Origin: Bacteroidota bacterium
GTDB lineage: Bacteria; Bacteroidota; Bacteroidia; NS11-12g; UBA955
Assembly (NCBI GenBank): GCA_947496065.1
Contig: CANMBF010000024.1
Span: forward strand, 1-39,914
Direction: 5' to 3'
DNA: 39,914 bases
The stretch's first letter is position 1. Each line of letters starts with the position of its first letter. Positions 1 to 9,321 of the stretch are shown here, in pieces. The notes beneath the pieces are model-generated. The model saw only the letters and a list, made by a program, of their open reading frames with translations, was not told the origin of the DNA and made no database searches. The translations under genes and the position numbers were made by a program.

Positions 1-921
1 GGGAGCGATGCAGCAGCCGATGTGGCGCGCAGAGAAAAAATAGTAATGCGCAGCACCGAGCCCTATTTGTTGTTTGGTAACGATGCCGACGATATGCGCA
101 GTCCTGGTAAAGCCATCGACCCACGTGTGATGATTGGCGATATGAGTAACGATGCTGTAACCTATGCCAAAGAACGCATAGCCTTGATTAAAACATTGCA
201 AGGCAATTTATTGAGCGAGTATGGCAAGGGCAACAGAAGTTTCCAAGAATTAAAAAACAGTTATGCCGTATTAACAGGCGAGTGGGGCGTGCAAGCAGGC
301 GTTATGTCGCGTTATATTGGTGGTGTATATGTTGATAGAAGCTTTAGCAACCAAAACAGCCCTGTGAAGCCTTATACAGCCGTGCCATACGAAACCCAGA
401 AGGCCGCAATGAAAGCTTTAACTGATTTGGTTTTTGCACCAACAGCATTAGAAGTACCAACTGAGTTGGCTGCTTATTTACAAACCCAACGAAGAGGTTT
501 TAATTTCTTTAGTTCGGGCGAAGATCCAAAATTGCACGACAGGGTATTGAACATCCAACGTTCGGTGTTAATGCATTTATTGCACCCAAGCACATTAGAG
601 CGTTTAAACGATAGCAAATTGTATGGCAATAAATATGAGTTAGGCGAAATGATGAAAGACTTAACCAATGCCATTTTCCAAGCCGATTTAGCCACTACCG
701 TAAACACCTACCGTCAGAATTTACAGATAGAATACATAGGCTATTTGGCCATGGCCTTAGAATCGCCTTACTACGACAACCTATCGAAAGCCAAGGTAAC
801 AGCGCAATTGCAGAGCATACAAAAGCAAATGCAAACCGCCTTAGTAACCTCAACTGGCGATACCAAAGAACACCGCGCTTATATTATTTTATTAATAAAG
901 CAAGCTTTGGAAGTGAAGTAG
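1..921 (+). CDS. Zinc-dependent metalloprotease (DUF5117/DUF4953 type), C-terminal part only
   Basis: The frame is open from the first base, so this is the 3' part of a longer gene cut by the window edge; the GTG at 22 is not a real start. About 306 residues are visible. They resemble the helical C-terminal region of the large Bacteroidota zinc metalloproteases that carry DUF5117/DUF4953/DUF5118 domains and are usually secreted or periplasmic proteins of about 800 residues. The HExxH catalytic domain would lie upstream, outside the window, so catalytic competence cannot be judged here. Features matching the family tail are an Arg/Glu-rich start leading into 'RSTEPYLLFGNDADD', then 'YIGGVYVDRS'. 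A strong terminator follows the stop codon by about 20 bases, so this is the end of its transcription unit. The family call is by recognition of this C-terminal pattern, moderately sure. Confidence 0.75.
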   Translation, partial: GSDAAADVARREKIVMRSTEPYLLFGNDADDMRSPGKAIDPRVMIGDMSNDAVTYAKERIALIKTLQGNLLSEYGKGNRSFQELKNSYAVLTGEWGVQAGVMSRYIGGVYVDRSFSNQNSPVKPYTAVPYETQKAAMKALTDLVFAPTALEVPTELAAYLQTQRRGFNFFSSGEDPKLHDRVLNIQRSVLMHLLHPSTLERLNDSKLYGNKYELGEMMKDLTNAIFQADLATTVNTYRQNLQIEYIGYLAMALESPYYDNLSKAKVTAQLQSIQKQMQTALVTSTGDTKEHRAYIILLIKQALEVK

Positions 922-941
922 GATTTAGAATTATTGAAATT

Positions 942-970
942 AAAAATGCGACTTTCGGGTCGCATTTTTT
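942..970 (+). terminator. Rho-independent terminator of the metalloprotease gene
   Basis: An 11-bp perfect inverted repeat (AAAAATGCGAC / GTCGCATTTTT, 942-952 and 959-969) with a 6-base loop ends in a T run. It lies 20 bases after the stop codon at 921. The A-run on the left arm means it could also stop transcripts arriving from the minus-strand island. Confidence 0.85.
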
Positions 971-1259
971 GTTTGGGGATATGTGTTAAAATTATAGAGT
1001 TGAATTGGTGAATGTAGAGATTTAGAAACTTTGTCTTTTTGAGTTTCTTTTACAAAGTTTACTTTAACTAAATATGATATTCGTTAATGATTTTCTCTAT
1101 TAAGGGTCTCAAATTTTACAATTCACCTAATATCCAGTTCTAGTATTTAGTGCCATTGAAATCAGCGTTAATGATTTTTAATCTTTTCATCCCACTTCAA
1201 AGATCAATCACTCTTCCTATCTCTATGAAATAGCTGACCACATTTTTTTTTATGAATAA
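971..1259. other. AT-rich non-coding left edge of the defence island
   Basis: No convincing gene on either strand. The only structure seen is a 9-bp inverted repeat AAACTTTGT (1026-1034) / ACAAAGTTT (1052-1060) without a T run. This stretch is the 3' flank of the six-gene operon, which reads leftwards and ends at 1260. No integrase, tRNA or obvious target-site repeat is visible here. Confidence 0.5.
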
Positions 1260-3770
1260 TTATTTTAATAACAATTTATGATTTTTGTTTATTTCAAACA
1301 TATTACAATATGAGTCATAATTATTTGCAGTGGTTTGAATCTGTTCACACGTAAAACTATTCTCAATTGTTTTACGAAAAATTAATATATCTTTTTCTTT
1401 AGGCGAAATTTCTTTAAATAAGTCTTTTAAAAATATTCGATATTCGCCTCTTGTTTCTCGTAATTTAAATTCTATTTTGAACTTATTATTAGTAGAAAGA
1501 TTTTGAATGGTAATTATCTGTGATTCGCCATGTTTAAGTACTACATGAAAAAAATCTCTTATTGCTTCAACACTGAAAGTAGGGGTCCTTTCTAGATCCT
1601 GATTAATTATTTTTTTTAGATAAAAATTCTCATTTACGTTTTCATTGTCCTCAATTCCAGTATTATTTTTTTTAAGTTCGAGTTGGTTGTACCCGAGCTT
1701 AGCGGTCTCATTATAACACGATAAAGCCCAATTCACTTGTTTTTCAGACAATTCCTTTCCTTTAGAGATATAGTAGGCTGCCACTTGAAACACGAATTTC
1801 CTGGAAGCTCCGTCAAGGACATCACACTCTTTTGCCCATTTTGCCATACCAAACCAAAAACCGGAGTCGCTAAGTGATTCTTCAAAAGACAAGCCAATTG
1901 AATTATCATTTGAGATAGTGTTGCTTTTAGAGCTTACACTTTTTATTGGTATCACATCAGTTTTAACTGCAGTTGTTATAATTAATTCGGGAATTTGTTT
2001 TGAAAAAACATGATTTATCTTCTTAACTTCTAACCAACATTCAGGTTTACGACACCACGTACCTATATTTATCGGACCAGCTGATTCTTCGATTATTTCC
2101 CATACTTTTTTAACTAATTGAGCTAAACTTCTAGATAATTCAAAAGATATACCCTGTAAATTCCATATATCGTCAAATTTTATTTCCCCATTACATATTA
2201 AAGACATTAATCCCATTGTATAATTTACAACATGATTTCTTTGCTGTTTAATCCCAGCTTCATTAACTAACAATGTCAATTTTCGAGCGAGTATTATTTT
2301 TGATATAGAATCAGTGTAGAATTTCTGATCTAAAGTGATTATATTGTTTTCTCTGTATTTTTTAAATTTATCATAATTTTTCTCTGCCCCAAGTGCTGAA
2401 TCATAAGGTCTTGGTTCAATCTTATTTTCGGAATTCGGAAAGCCCCAAGCAAAAAGTATTAACGCCAATTCAGTCTTTTTAATAACACGTAATTTTTTGT
2501 ATTCATTATGAAACTTAACTTCATTATTCGAATCTTTTCTACCCAAATTTAATCCTGTAGTAAAATAATCACTAGTTTTTCTCTCAAAATACCATTTTTC
2601 TCCATGCGTATTAGGTATACTAATTTCTCTTGAGTATTTTTCAAATTCACAATTAAAAAAGTCGTTAGCGTCAAGATCAGAAAACGTCACAGCACTTTGA
2701 GTATTGGCATATCGTGAAATATCATGAATGAAAGACTCCTGTTTTTCGTCATTTTGAATAACACTAAGCTTCATTTGCAAATAAACGTCCTCTAGTAATA
2801 TTAAATTGGCCCTATTTTTATTGCCAAAAAAATGAATCGTGGCGGTAGTTTGTCCTCCATTTACAATCTGAAGATTTTCTACTTTAGATATATACATCTT
2901 TCCATCTTCCTCATAAAAACTGACAGAGTCAGCAGTGGCAGAAATTCCATTATTGTATGCAAAAAACTTTTGCCTTTCATTTCCTCCTAGTGTATCAAGT
3001 AAACCCTTATTTTGTTTTCTAGTGGCGTTTAAAAACAACCTCACATTTCCCTGCAATAGATCAGTCTCATGTTCATCATAAATATCAAACAAGGCTCTTG
3101 CATTCATTACAACCAAGTATCCTTTGTATTCATCGTAAGCGTGTGGTAAACTAATACAAGGTAATTTGTACCCAAGTGATCTAAAATCAATATTTGGAGT
3201 TATGAAATCATGTGTTTTCGATTTCCAAAAATCATAAAAATCTATTAAGGAAATAACAACAGTTGAATAAATTAATTTATTGATTTTACCATTGCCGCTT
3301 AAATCTGACTCCGTATCGTATGCTTTGTTGGTGACAATAAAAAAGGTTACATTTTCAATTCTTAATGAAGATTCGAATATTTCGTCAACGACAGAATGTG
3401 TTGCTTCTTCTGATTCGTCTATAAGTCTTGCTATTGTATTATCAAAAATATTCTTAACAAAAGACTTTCCTTTTTCAATTAAAATTTCCACATCTTTATT
3501 AGTGATTACTTCAGTATTTTTTTTGTTTTTTGAAATATCACCAATAAGTACAGATAATTTCCCTTGACCTTCATCAATATAATAACCATCACATAAAATA
3601 AACTCCTGAGGTAATTCAATGTGTAAAATTTCAAAATCAGTTAGTCCTGATATTTGACATATTTCATCTTTCTGTTGGCTAATGAATAATGAACTGTCGT
3701 AAGGACTTTCTGGATTGGATCCAAGAAAAACATTGTCAATAAGTTTTGAATTAAAGTCTTCTAATTTCAC
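1260..3770 (-). CDS. AIPR family (abortive infection phage resistance) protein
   Basis: An 836-residue protein, last gene of the six-gene defence operon. The central part carries the AIPR hallmarks: 'NVR' at about 242-244, 'NNGISATA' at about 273-280 and 'QIVNGGQTTA' at about 301-310. Known family: AIPR (PF10592) proteins are linked to phage resistance and to restriction-like operons with Z1 and HATPase genes; their biochemistry is not established. The C-terminal 300 or so residues match nothing I recognise and may be an effector or partner-binding region. The start is a GTG whose bases overlap the stop of the DUF4420 gene (GTGA), which implies translational coupling. No signal peptide or membrane segment is seen, so it should be cytoplasmic. 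The gene is visibly AT-richer than the flanking core genes, in keeping with acquisition. Confidence 0.85.
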   Translation of the reverse strand: MKLEDFNSKLIDNVFLGSNPESPYDSSLFISQQKDEICQISGLTDFEILHIELPQEFILCDGYYIDEGQGKLSVLIGDISKNKKNTEVITNKDVEILIEKGKSFVKNIFDNTIARLIDESEEATHSVVDEIFESSLRIENVTFFIVTNKAYDTESDLSGNGKINKLIYSTVVISLIDFYDFWKSKTHDFITPNIDFRSLGYKLPCISLPHAYDEYKGYLVVMNARALFDIYDEHETDLLQGNVRLFLNATRKQNKGLLDTLGGNERQKFFAYNNGISATADSVSFYEEDGKMYISKVENLQIVNGGQTTATIHFFGNKNRANLILLEDVYLQMKLSVIQNDEKQESFIHDISRYANTQSAVTFSDLDANDFFNCEFEKYSREISIPNTHGEKWYFERKTSDYFTTGLNLGRKDSNNEVKFHNEYKKLRVIKKTELALILFAWGFPNSENKIEPRPYDSALGAEKNYDKFKKYRENNIITLDQKFYTDSISKIILARKLTLLVNEAGIKQQRNHVVNYTMGLMSLICNGEIKFDDIWNLQGISFELSRSLAQLVKKVWEIIEESAGPINIGTWCRKPECWLEVKKINHVFSKQIPELIITTAVKTDVIPIKSVSSKSNTISNDNSIGLSFEESLSDSGFWFGMAKWAKECDVLDGASRKFVFQVAAYYISKGKELSEKQVNWALSCYNETAKLGYNQLELKKNNTGIEDNENVNENFYLKKIINQDLERTPTFSVEAIRDFFHVVLKHGESQIITIQNLSTNNKFKIEFKLRETRGEYRIFLKDLFKEISPKEKDILIFRKTIENSFTCEQIQTTANNYDSYCNMFEINKNHKLLLK

Positions 3771-4777
3771 TTGAAGTATGGGGTTTTACATTGGTATTTT
3801 TGGCAGGCATCAATGTTGATGCTATATTTTATATCCATCAATGCGTTGCTATTGTTTAGTTTCCCGAGCTGTTTTAATCTAATTGAAGGAAAAGTGTCAT
3901 CTATCTCATAATACTCTTGACCTTTATTAATTATTGAATAAGATCTATTATACTCTTCTTCCTTTTCAAATCTATAACCAAGACTCATTATATTTCGCCT
4001 AAAAATATTTCTTGAATTCGGATCATTAGCTAGTTGTTTAGTTATGAAATCTATCAATTTGGGTAAATCTCCAACTTTTGATTCAGAACTAACCATGTTA
4101 TAAACCGTTAGATAAAGGTGTTTTAACTTGCCCTTCTCCAACTGTTTTTCATTACTTATTTTGACTTTTAAAGGATTATTTGAGGTGGTTGCTTTTATTT
4201 CAAAGCTAATGCTAGGTAGTTCAAAATCGTGTCGATTTTTCTGATAGCCTTTCCAAGCATTTATTGCAGGGGCGATGCCTAACTCTTGAAATAAAACTTC
4301 ATGCAAAAAATACATTTCTCCGAATAATCCAAGTTGATTTTGTGGGCCAAAAGAGTCCATTTCTTCTACAAAATAACTTTTCCAATCTTCAAATAATTTA
4401 ATTAGCACATCCTCAAATGTCTTAATATCGTTTATTCCAATTATTATTCTCGAAATTTCAGACATAAACAATTCAGAAATTGCTGTGTGAATTGCATACT
4501 TTTGCTCTATTATATATAGGTTTCCCTTTAATCCACTGTAGGTAACTTGCAAACTACACTTTACTCCTAGCACCTCAGGTAACTTCTTATTTGTTTTAAA
4601 TTTTGGTGGTAGTTCAATTATTACCGACCTTTTTAAATTAGTGGAATCGGAATATAGATAAACCTTAAATAGTGAATTTTTGTCAACTAATCCTGAAACT
4701 CCTTTTTTTAAAGAATTTGAAGTAATATTTAATTCCTTCCACTTTTCTTCATAATTAAATTCATTTTTTATTCTCAT
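3767..4777 (-). CDS. PD-(D/E)XK motif protein (DUF4420), predicted restriction nuclease
   Basis: A 336-residue protein. It matches the DUF4420 / PD-(D/E)XK family (PF14390): the conserved 'LGLFGEMYFLHEV' stretch at about 149-161 supplies the upstream Glu, then Asp184 ('RHDFEL') and 'FEIKAT' (Glu193, Lys195) give the metal-binding D...ExK core. This is the best candidate in the operon for the DNA-cutting subunit. Known: DUF4420 genes recur beside Z1 and AIPR genes in predicted restriction systems. It overlaps the next gene by 4 bases and follows the Z1 gene after only 5 bases, so the three are almost certainly co-translated and may form a complex (inference). The ATG start at 4777 fits the tight spacing. 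Confidence 0.87.
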   Translation of the reverse strand: MRIKNEFNYEEKWKELNITSNSLKKGVSGLVDKNSLFKVYLYSDSTNLKRSVIIELPPKFKTNKKLPEVLGVKCSLQVTYSGLKGNLYIIEQKYAIHTAISELFMSEISRIIIGINDIKTFEDVLIKLFEDWKSYFVEEMDSFGPQNQLGLFGEMYFLHEVLFQELGIAPAINAWKGYQKNRHDFELPSISFEIKATTSNNPLKVKISNEKQLEKGKLKHLYLTVYNMVSSESKVGDLPKLIDFITKQLANDPNSRNIFRRNIMSLGYRFEKEEEYNRSYSIINKGQEYYEIDDTFPSIRLKQLGKLNNSNALMDIKYSINIDACQKYQCKTPYFK

Positions 4778-4782
4778 TTTAG

Positions 4783-7700
4783 TTAGTTGTCAAAATATTC
4801 AGCTTCTGCGATTTCGTTCATTACATAATTTGCAGTAATTCCACTTGAAGTTGAGGGAGTAACCGTGGCAAAACCAATTAGGTAATCACCTTTTGCAGTA
4901 GAGTATCTTATATTCTTATTTTTGTCATTATTAAATCTAATTGGGTATATGATTAATAAACCATTTTCCTTATCTCGTTTTTCTAATCTCAGCCATCTGT
5001 TAAAACTTAAATATGTTTTATTTTCCGATTCTCGTGAGGTTTTATATGTTACCCATTCCTTATTAAGGTTCGATATTTCGGTCTCAGTGAAGTCATACTG
5101 TTGTTCTGTATTTCCTGTTATTACTCCAGTTGATATTTTGTCAACTCCCACAAGATCGTTTGTTGCACCCCTACCAGACGGATAGACATCCTTCCCGCCA
5201 ATTTTTACTAATTCTTCACGGCTACCAGATTGCTTGCCGAATAAAACTACAGTCCATTTTGTTAGTTCGCTATAAGTCAGATTGTTTGCATTGACTATAT
5301 ATTCACTTATTGCCTCGGTTTGCATTTTTGAGCTAGTAGGATGATTTTCGTAATTTTTAAGAAAATCTAATATTTTAATTGATGATACATTTTTCCAAAT
5401 AAAAACCCCTGGTCTTCCCTTTTCAAGAGAAGTATCACTTGGTCCAATACCTGAAATTAGATTTTCAACGCTATTAATATTCTTTTCAATTTTATCAGCT
5501 CGGTTCCAAAACACTACTGTTTCAGACATTTTACCTGAAAAATTAAGGGTAATTGGAGTTCCGGATCTCATTTTCATAGCATTTGTAATAATCATTGAAG
5601 GATGACTCTGAACTCTGAGTCCAAATTCGTCTGGTGATTTATGAGGTTCTTCAGCTACCATTTCTTCAAATAAACCTTTAAGTTCTTCAAAGGCAACTGC
5701 TATATGGCTATAGTTACGTAGCAATTCATGATTAGCGTATATTCTGCATGTGTCCACGAAACCATCCCTATAACCAAACCATCTACCCATCTGCATTAGG
5801 GTATCATATGCACTACTTAATCTTAGATAATAACTAACCATTAAACCTTCTAATGTTAAACCTCTAGATAATTTATCGCCTCCAACAGCTATAACTGAAA
5901 GTCCTTCTTTTTCATATTTATAATAGTCAAGCAAGTCTTTAGAACCACCACTTATTTGCCTTACGTTTGGTTTATTAGCTTCCCCGGTTAATTTTTTTAA
6001 TGCCGCATTCATTGATTTAAACACATCATCCCAACTATGATCAATTTTTGATAACTTATATTTCGCCCCATGGTAATATTCATCATTAATTACGGGATTT
6101 GATTGCATAAAATTTGCGGAAATTAAAAAATCATCGTTATAAATATTTTTTAACCAATCAATTGTTTTTGGATCTTTGTTTTTTATATGTTTAAACAATT
6201 TTTTACAATAAGATGAAATTACTTCTGCTAATATTTTTTGAACAGCAGTATACTTGGTAATATGAATAAGCATAGACATATGCTTTTTTTCATGGCCTCT
6301 TAAAACTCTAATACTGCAACCAATTATAAAAGATGCGATAGCATGTTTTAAGGAAATAGGCAAATCCACTCCCTGTTTAGTTAAGACGTCTTTAGGGCTA
6401 TGTGTTTTTTTATGTTTTCCAGGCATAAATCCTTCGCCTACCAATAATGGCTGTCCTTCCTTAATTATAATTTTTGCAAAGCTACCACTATCTGGCATAA
6501 GGTTATTCCAATGAATTATGTCAGAAATTCTTTCATTATATAATTTTTCAATTGAATTTCTACCTTTTAAGCTATCCTTACTTTGCCAATCATGATAAAT
6601 TTCAAGATTCTCATCTCTATATTTAAAAATATCTCTTGTAATTGGCAAACCTTTGTCATCTCGGTGCAACCCTCCAAAAACTTGAAGAGCACCAACATAA
6701 TTGGATGGCTGATTCATCATAACAATAAAATCTCTAGGAAACAAATCGTCACCAAGTCTATTTTCAGTTACGTTGTTCCGTATAAAAATATTAGCAAATG
6801 GAGTTGCAGTGTATCCAATATAGGTTTTAGAAGAAAATTTATTTAATAAAAGTCTAATCCCTTCGTTTATCGATGTCGGGTTATATTCCTCTAGAGGGTT
6901 GCCATCCTCATCCTCTGGAATTATTTTTGTATTTATGGACGCCTGATCAGCTTCATCATCTATAACAAGTAATGGAATTTTATGAAGACGTTCTATTCCT
7001 CTTTCATCCTGATTTATAAAGGGGGTACCTGTGTTGCTCTCAATTAAATTTTGTAAAAACTGATTTACATTTTCAAGTATTGATTTATTTTTTTTTATAA
7101 CCCAAACCCTTACATCATCATTTAGAAGATCAAACGTTAGCCGCCCCTTTCCGAAATCGCTATCAAAGCTTGTCATGGGTTTGGTGTCCGGTACCCAACC
7201 TTTTTTTGTTCCAATGCCAATATTACTTTGAACGCTATCCCTTGTAATTCGGCCTATAACACCCTCGTCAATTCTTTCTTGTGTTTGAGACCTGAGATTA
7301 TCATGCATACCTGCAAGAACAATTACATAACGATACCCTAGGTCAATGGCTTTATTAATTAATCCTGTATAATTTCCCGTTTTACCCGACTGAACATAAC
7401 CTACTACCAAACCTCTGATATCAAAATAATCTCCGTTTTCTAAAGCTCTTCTTGGGTCACCGATTAAACCAAGTATATCATCGGTCTTAGTATCAATGGC
7501 TTCAATAACTTCTTTCGGAAGTTCCTCTCTCTTTAAAGCCTTGTATCTTTCCCATCTTTTAAACTTACCTTCCCAATCTTCCTTTTTAAACCATTTAACA
7601 AAATCTTTTCTTGTTAAAATATTATTCTCTTCAACCTCCGTTATAAGCACTCTTTTCTCAAAATCTAATAGATAATCTTCTTTATTAAATTTCGACACAT

Positions 7701-7842
7701 CTATCTCGGATTCCTCCAAATCCGAAATAAACCAATCATAGGCGTTTTCAAGCGCTTCAGCATGTTCCTTACCCTTAGTTTTTCTAAAAACATAATACTT
7801 ATTAACTGCATTATTAAATGAATCTATTATTAACTGTTTCAT
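4783..7842 (-). CDS. SF2 helicase-like ATPase with Z1 domain
   Basis: A 1019-residue protein. Helicase motifs are intact: Walker A 'GYVQSGKTGN' (148-157), Walker B/DEAD 'IDDEAD' (294-299), 'TATP' (345-348), 'GGDKLSRGLTLEG' (654-666) and motif VI 'QMGRWFGYR' (684-692). The region between and after the motor halves is the Z1 domain (PF10593). Known: H.CglI of Corynebacterium glutamicum is a helicase-Z1 protein that works with a nuclease subunit in an ATP-dependent restriction enzyme, and Z1 genes recur in predicted MORC-type restriction systems. Inference: this is the motor that senses or moves on DNA and licenses cleavage by the DUF4420 protein encoded just downstream. ATG start at 7842, 13 bases after the ATPase gene. 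No truncation or broken motif is seen. Confidence 0.92.
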   Translation of the reverse strand: MKQLIIDSFNNAVNKYYVFRKTKGKEHAEALENAYDWFISDLEESEIDVSKFNKEDYLLDFEKRVLITEVEENNILTRKDFVKWFKKEDWEGKFKRWERYKALKREELPKEVIEAIDTKTDDILGLIGDPRRALENGDYFDIRGLVVGYVQSGKTGNYTGLINKAIDLGYRYVIVLAGMHDNLRSQTQERIDEGVIGRITRDSVQSNIGIGTKKGWVPDTKPMTSFDSDFGKGRLTFDLLNDDVRVWVIKKNKSILENVNQFLQNLIESNTGTPFINQDERGIERLHKIPLLVIDDEADQASINTKIIPEDEDGNPLEEYNPTSINEGIRLLLNKFSSKTYIGYTATPFANIFIRNNVTENRLGDDLFPRDFIVMMNQPSNYVGALQVFGGLHRDDKGLPITRDIFKYRDENLEIYHDWQSKDSLKGRNSIEKLYNERISDIIHWNNLMPDSGSFAKIIIKEGQPLLVGEGFMPGKHKKTHSPKDVLTKQGVDLPISLKHAIASFIIGCSIRVLRGHEKKHMSMLIHITKYTAVQKILAEVISSYCKKLFKHIKNKDPKTIDWLKNIYNDDFLISANFMQSNPVINDEYYHGAKYKLSKIDHSWDDVFKSMNAALKKLTGEANKPNVRQISGGSKDLLDYYKYEKEGLSVIAVGGDKLSRGLTLEGLMVSYYLRLSSAYDTLMQMGRWFGYRDGFVDTCRIYANHELLRNYSHIAVAFEELKGLFEEMVAEEPHKSPDEFGLRVQSHPSMIITNAMKMRSGTPITLNFSGKMSETVVFWNRADKIEKNINSVENLISGIGPSDTSLEKGRPGVFIWKNVSSIKILDFLKNYENHPTSSKMQTEAISEYIVNANNLTYSELTKWTVVLFGKQSGSREELVKIGGKDVYPSGRGATNDLVGVDKISTGVITGNTEQQYDFTETEISNLNKEWVTYKTSRESENKTYLSFNRWLRLEKRDKENGLLIIYPIRFNNDKNKNIRYSTAKGDYLIGFATVTPSTSSGITANYVMNEIAEAEYFDN

Positions 7843-7855
7843 AATTTAGTTTATT

Positions 7856-9298
7856 TTAATTTTTAAGATCGGAATCGTTTAAAAGGTTATTGATGTACTC
7901 TTCAGACTTTCCTTGGTCCAATAATTTTTTTATAAAATTAGCTTTTACTTTTTTTAATCTCTCTTTGTTATCCTCTATTTTATCACTAAGATCTGCCTTG
8001 TTCATTGCTCCATCTGAAATTATTTCAGTAATAGGTAAATTTATTTCAATATGATCAATAAGACCAATAAGTAATTTATTTAGACCAACAACGTCTTTTT
8101 TTTCTTCCATTTCTAAAATCTGTTCAATCAGTGGATGTTTTTTATTTATTTTATAAATCTTTCCCTTAACACTGTTTCTTGCTTCCCAAATCCATGCATA
8201 AGAATCTGTTGAACCGATTTTGCGTTTAGTCCGATGAAGATATCTGTTTTTTGAACTTTCATATGCATTTTTAACAATTTTTTCTACATCTGAATATATA
8301 GAGTTTGGAATAATTGCCTTTGATTTTTTTACATCAATACCCCATACATCATCCCACTTGTTTGGTATATCTACCATTATTCTGCAAAGTTTTGTTTGTT
8401 CATGGGATTTCATGTCGTCCCCCATGTTTAGCCATCCCCCGCAGACAATTAATCTGTTCGTTCGGTATAAATAGAATCCCTGATTAAGAGTGAAACCATT
8501 TTCAAGACTCGCTTTTTTAATATCTGTTTTAGACATTTTACTCTCGTGAGGTAGAATATAAGCTTTTACAACAACAGAGTTATTATAATATTTGCTTTCG
8601 CCTTTTATTGTAATTTTACTGAATGCAAACGGATCAATTGGCTTTAATTGATTCCCCTGATAAAAAAGATCTGTTTTTTCTACCAAATAGCCCTGAATAT
8701 ATCTGTGAAAAATTAATGAAAGATGATCACCAACTGCATCAATTTTTTTATAAAATAAATCTGAATCTTCAGCTTTTTCATTCAATAATTTATCTAAAAT
8801 TTCAATGACAATAATAGTTCCCGATTCATGGAGTATCTTTGGTTTCAATATATCAATTGTTGACTCAAAAGGTTGCGTTTTTATTGCCCATCTTTTAGCG
8901 ATATTATTAACGAAGTCCGTATCCCATACACCTATTTCTTCTTTCTTGTTAATTATAGTTTTTACACTTAAACGTTTTCCCTGTGACAGAGAAGCAGTTT
9001 TTAAGCCTAGACCGAATCTTCCGAGGTCATCCGAATCCCTGATTGGTTTTATTTTTTTTCCAAATCTAAGTGCGTCATTTAAACGCTCTCTATCCATACC
9101 AGTTCCGTTATCTTCAATTCTAATGTATGAATTGGCTTCGTCGAATACAATATCAACATGAATTTGAGTTGATTTTGCAGCTAAACTGTTGTCAATGAGA
9201 TCAGCAATGGCATTTTCCACAGAATATCCCATATCACGGATGGAGTCAAACATCCCGAGATCGGGATCTAAAAGAACGACATTATTTATTTCCCCCAT
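7856..9298 (-). CDS. GHKL/HSP90-like ATPase (MORC/MutL-type) of restriction system
   Basis: A 480-residue protein with an N-terminal GHKL ATPase fold: N-box 'ENAIADLIDNS' (28-38), G1 'DNGTGM' (63-68) and G2 'GRFGLGLKTAS' (93-103). It lacks a histidine-kinase phosphoacceptor or sensor domain, and the lysine/glutamate-rich C-terminus (about 400-480) looks helical. Known: Iyer, Abhiman and Aravind (2008, as recalled) described MutL/MORC-like ATPases of this kind inside restriction-modification operons with Z1, helicase and nuclease genes. Expected role: an ATP-gated clamp that dimerises on DNA and couples recognition to the helicase/nuclease. Spaced 23 bases after the methylase-like gene and 13 bases before the Z1 gene. 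ATG start at 9298. Confidence 0.88.
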   Translation of the reverse strand: MGEINNVVLLDPDLGMFDSIRDMGYSVENAIADLIDNSLAAKSTQIHVDIVFDEANSYIRIEDNGTGMDRERLNDALRFGKKIKPIRDSDDLGRFGLGLKTASLSQGKRLSVKTIINKKEEIGVWDTDFVNNIAKRWAIKTQPFESTIDILKPKILHESGTIIVIEILDKLLNEKAEDSDLFYKKIDAVGDHLSLIFHRYIQGYLVEKTDLFYQGNQLKPIDPFAFSKITIKGESKYYNNSVVVKAYILPHESKMSKTDIKKASLENGFTLNQGFYLYRTNRLIVCGGWLNMGDDMKSHEQTKLCRIMVDIPNKWDDVWGIDVKKSKAIIPNSIYSDVEKIVKNAYESSKNRYLHRTKRKIGSTDSYAWIWEARNSVKGKIYKINKKHPLIEQILEMEEKKDVVGLNKLLIGLIDHIEINLPITEIISDGAMNKADLSDKIEDNKERLKKVKANFIKKLLDQGKSEEYINNLLNDSDLKN

Positions 9299-9321
9299 TA
9301 TTTATTTTTTTCAGTTGTAAA

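Noticed and set aside
1026-1060. 9-bp inverted repeat AAACTTTGT/ACAAAGTTT as operon terminator or island boundary
   Set aside because: 17-base loop, no T run in the right direction, and no matching copy at the other edge of the island.
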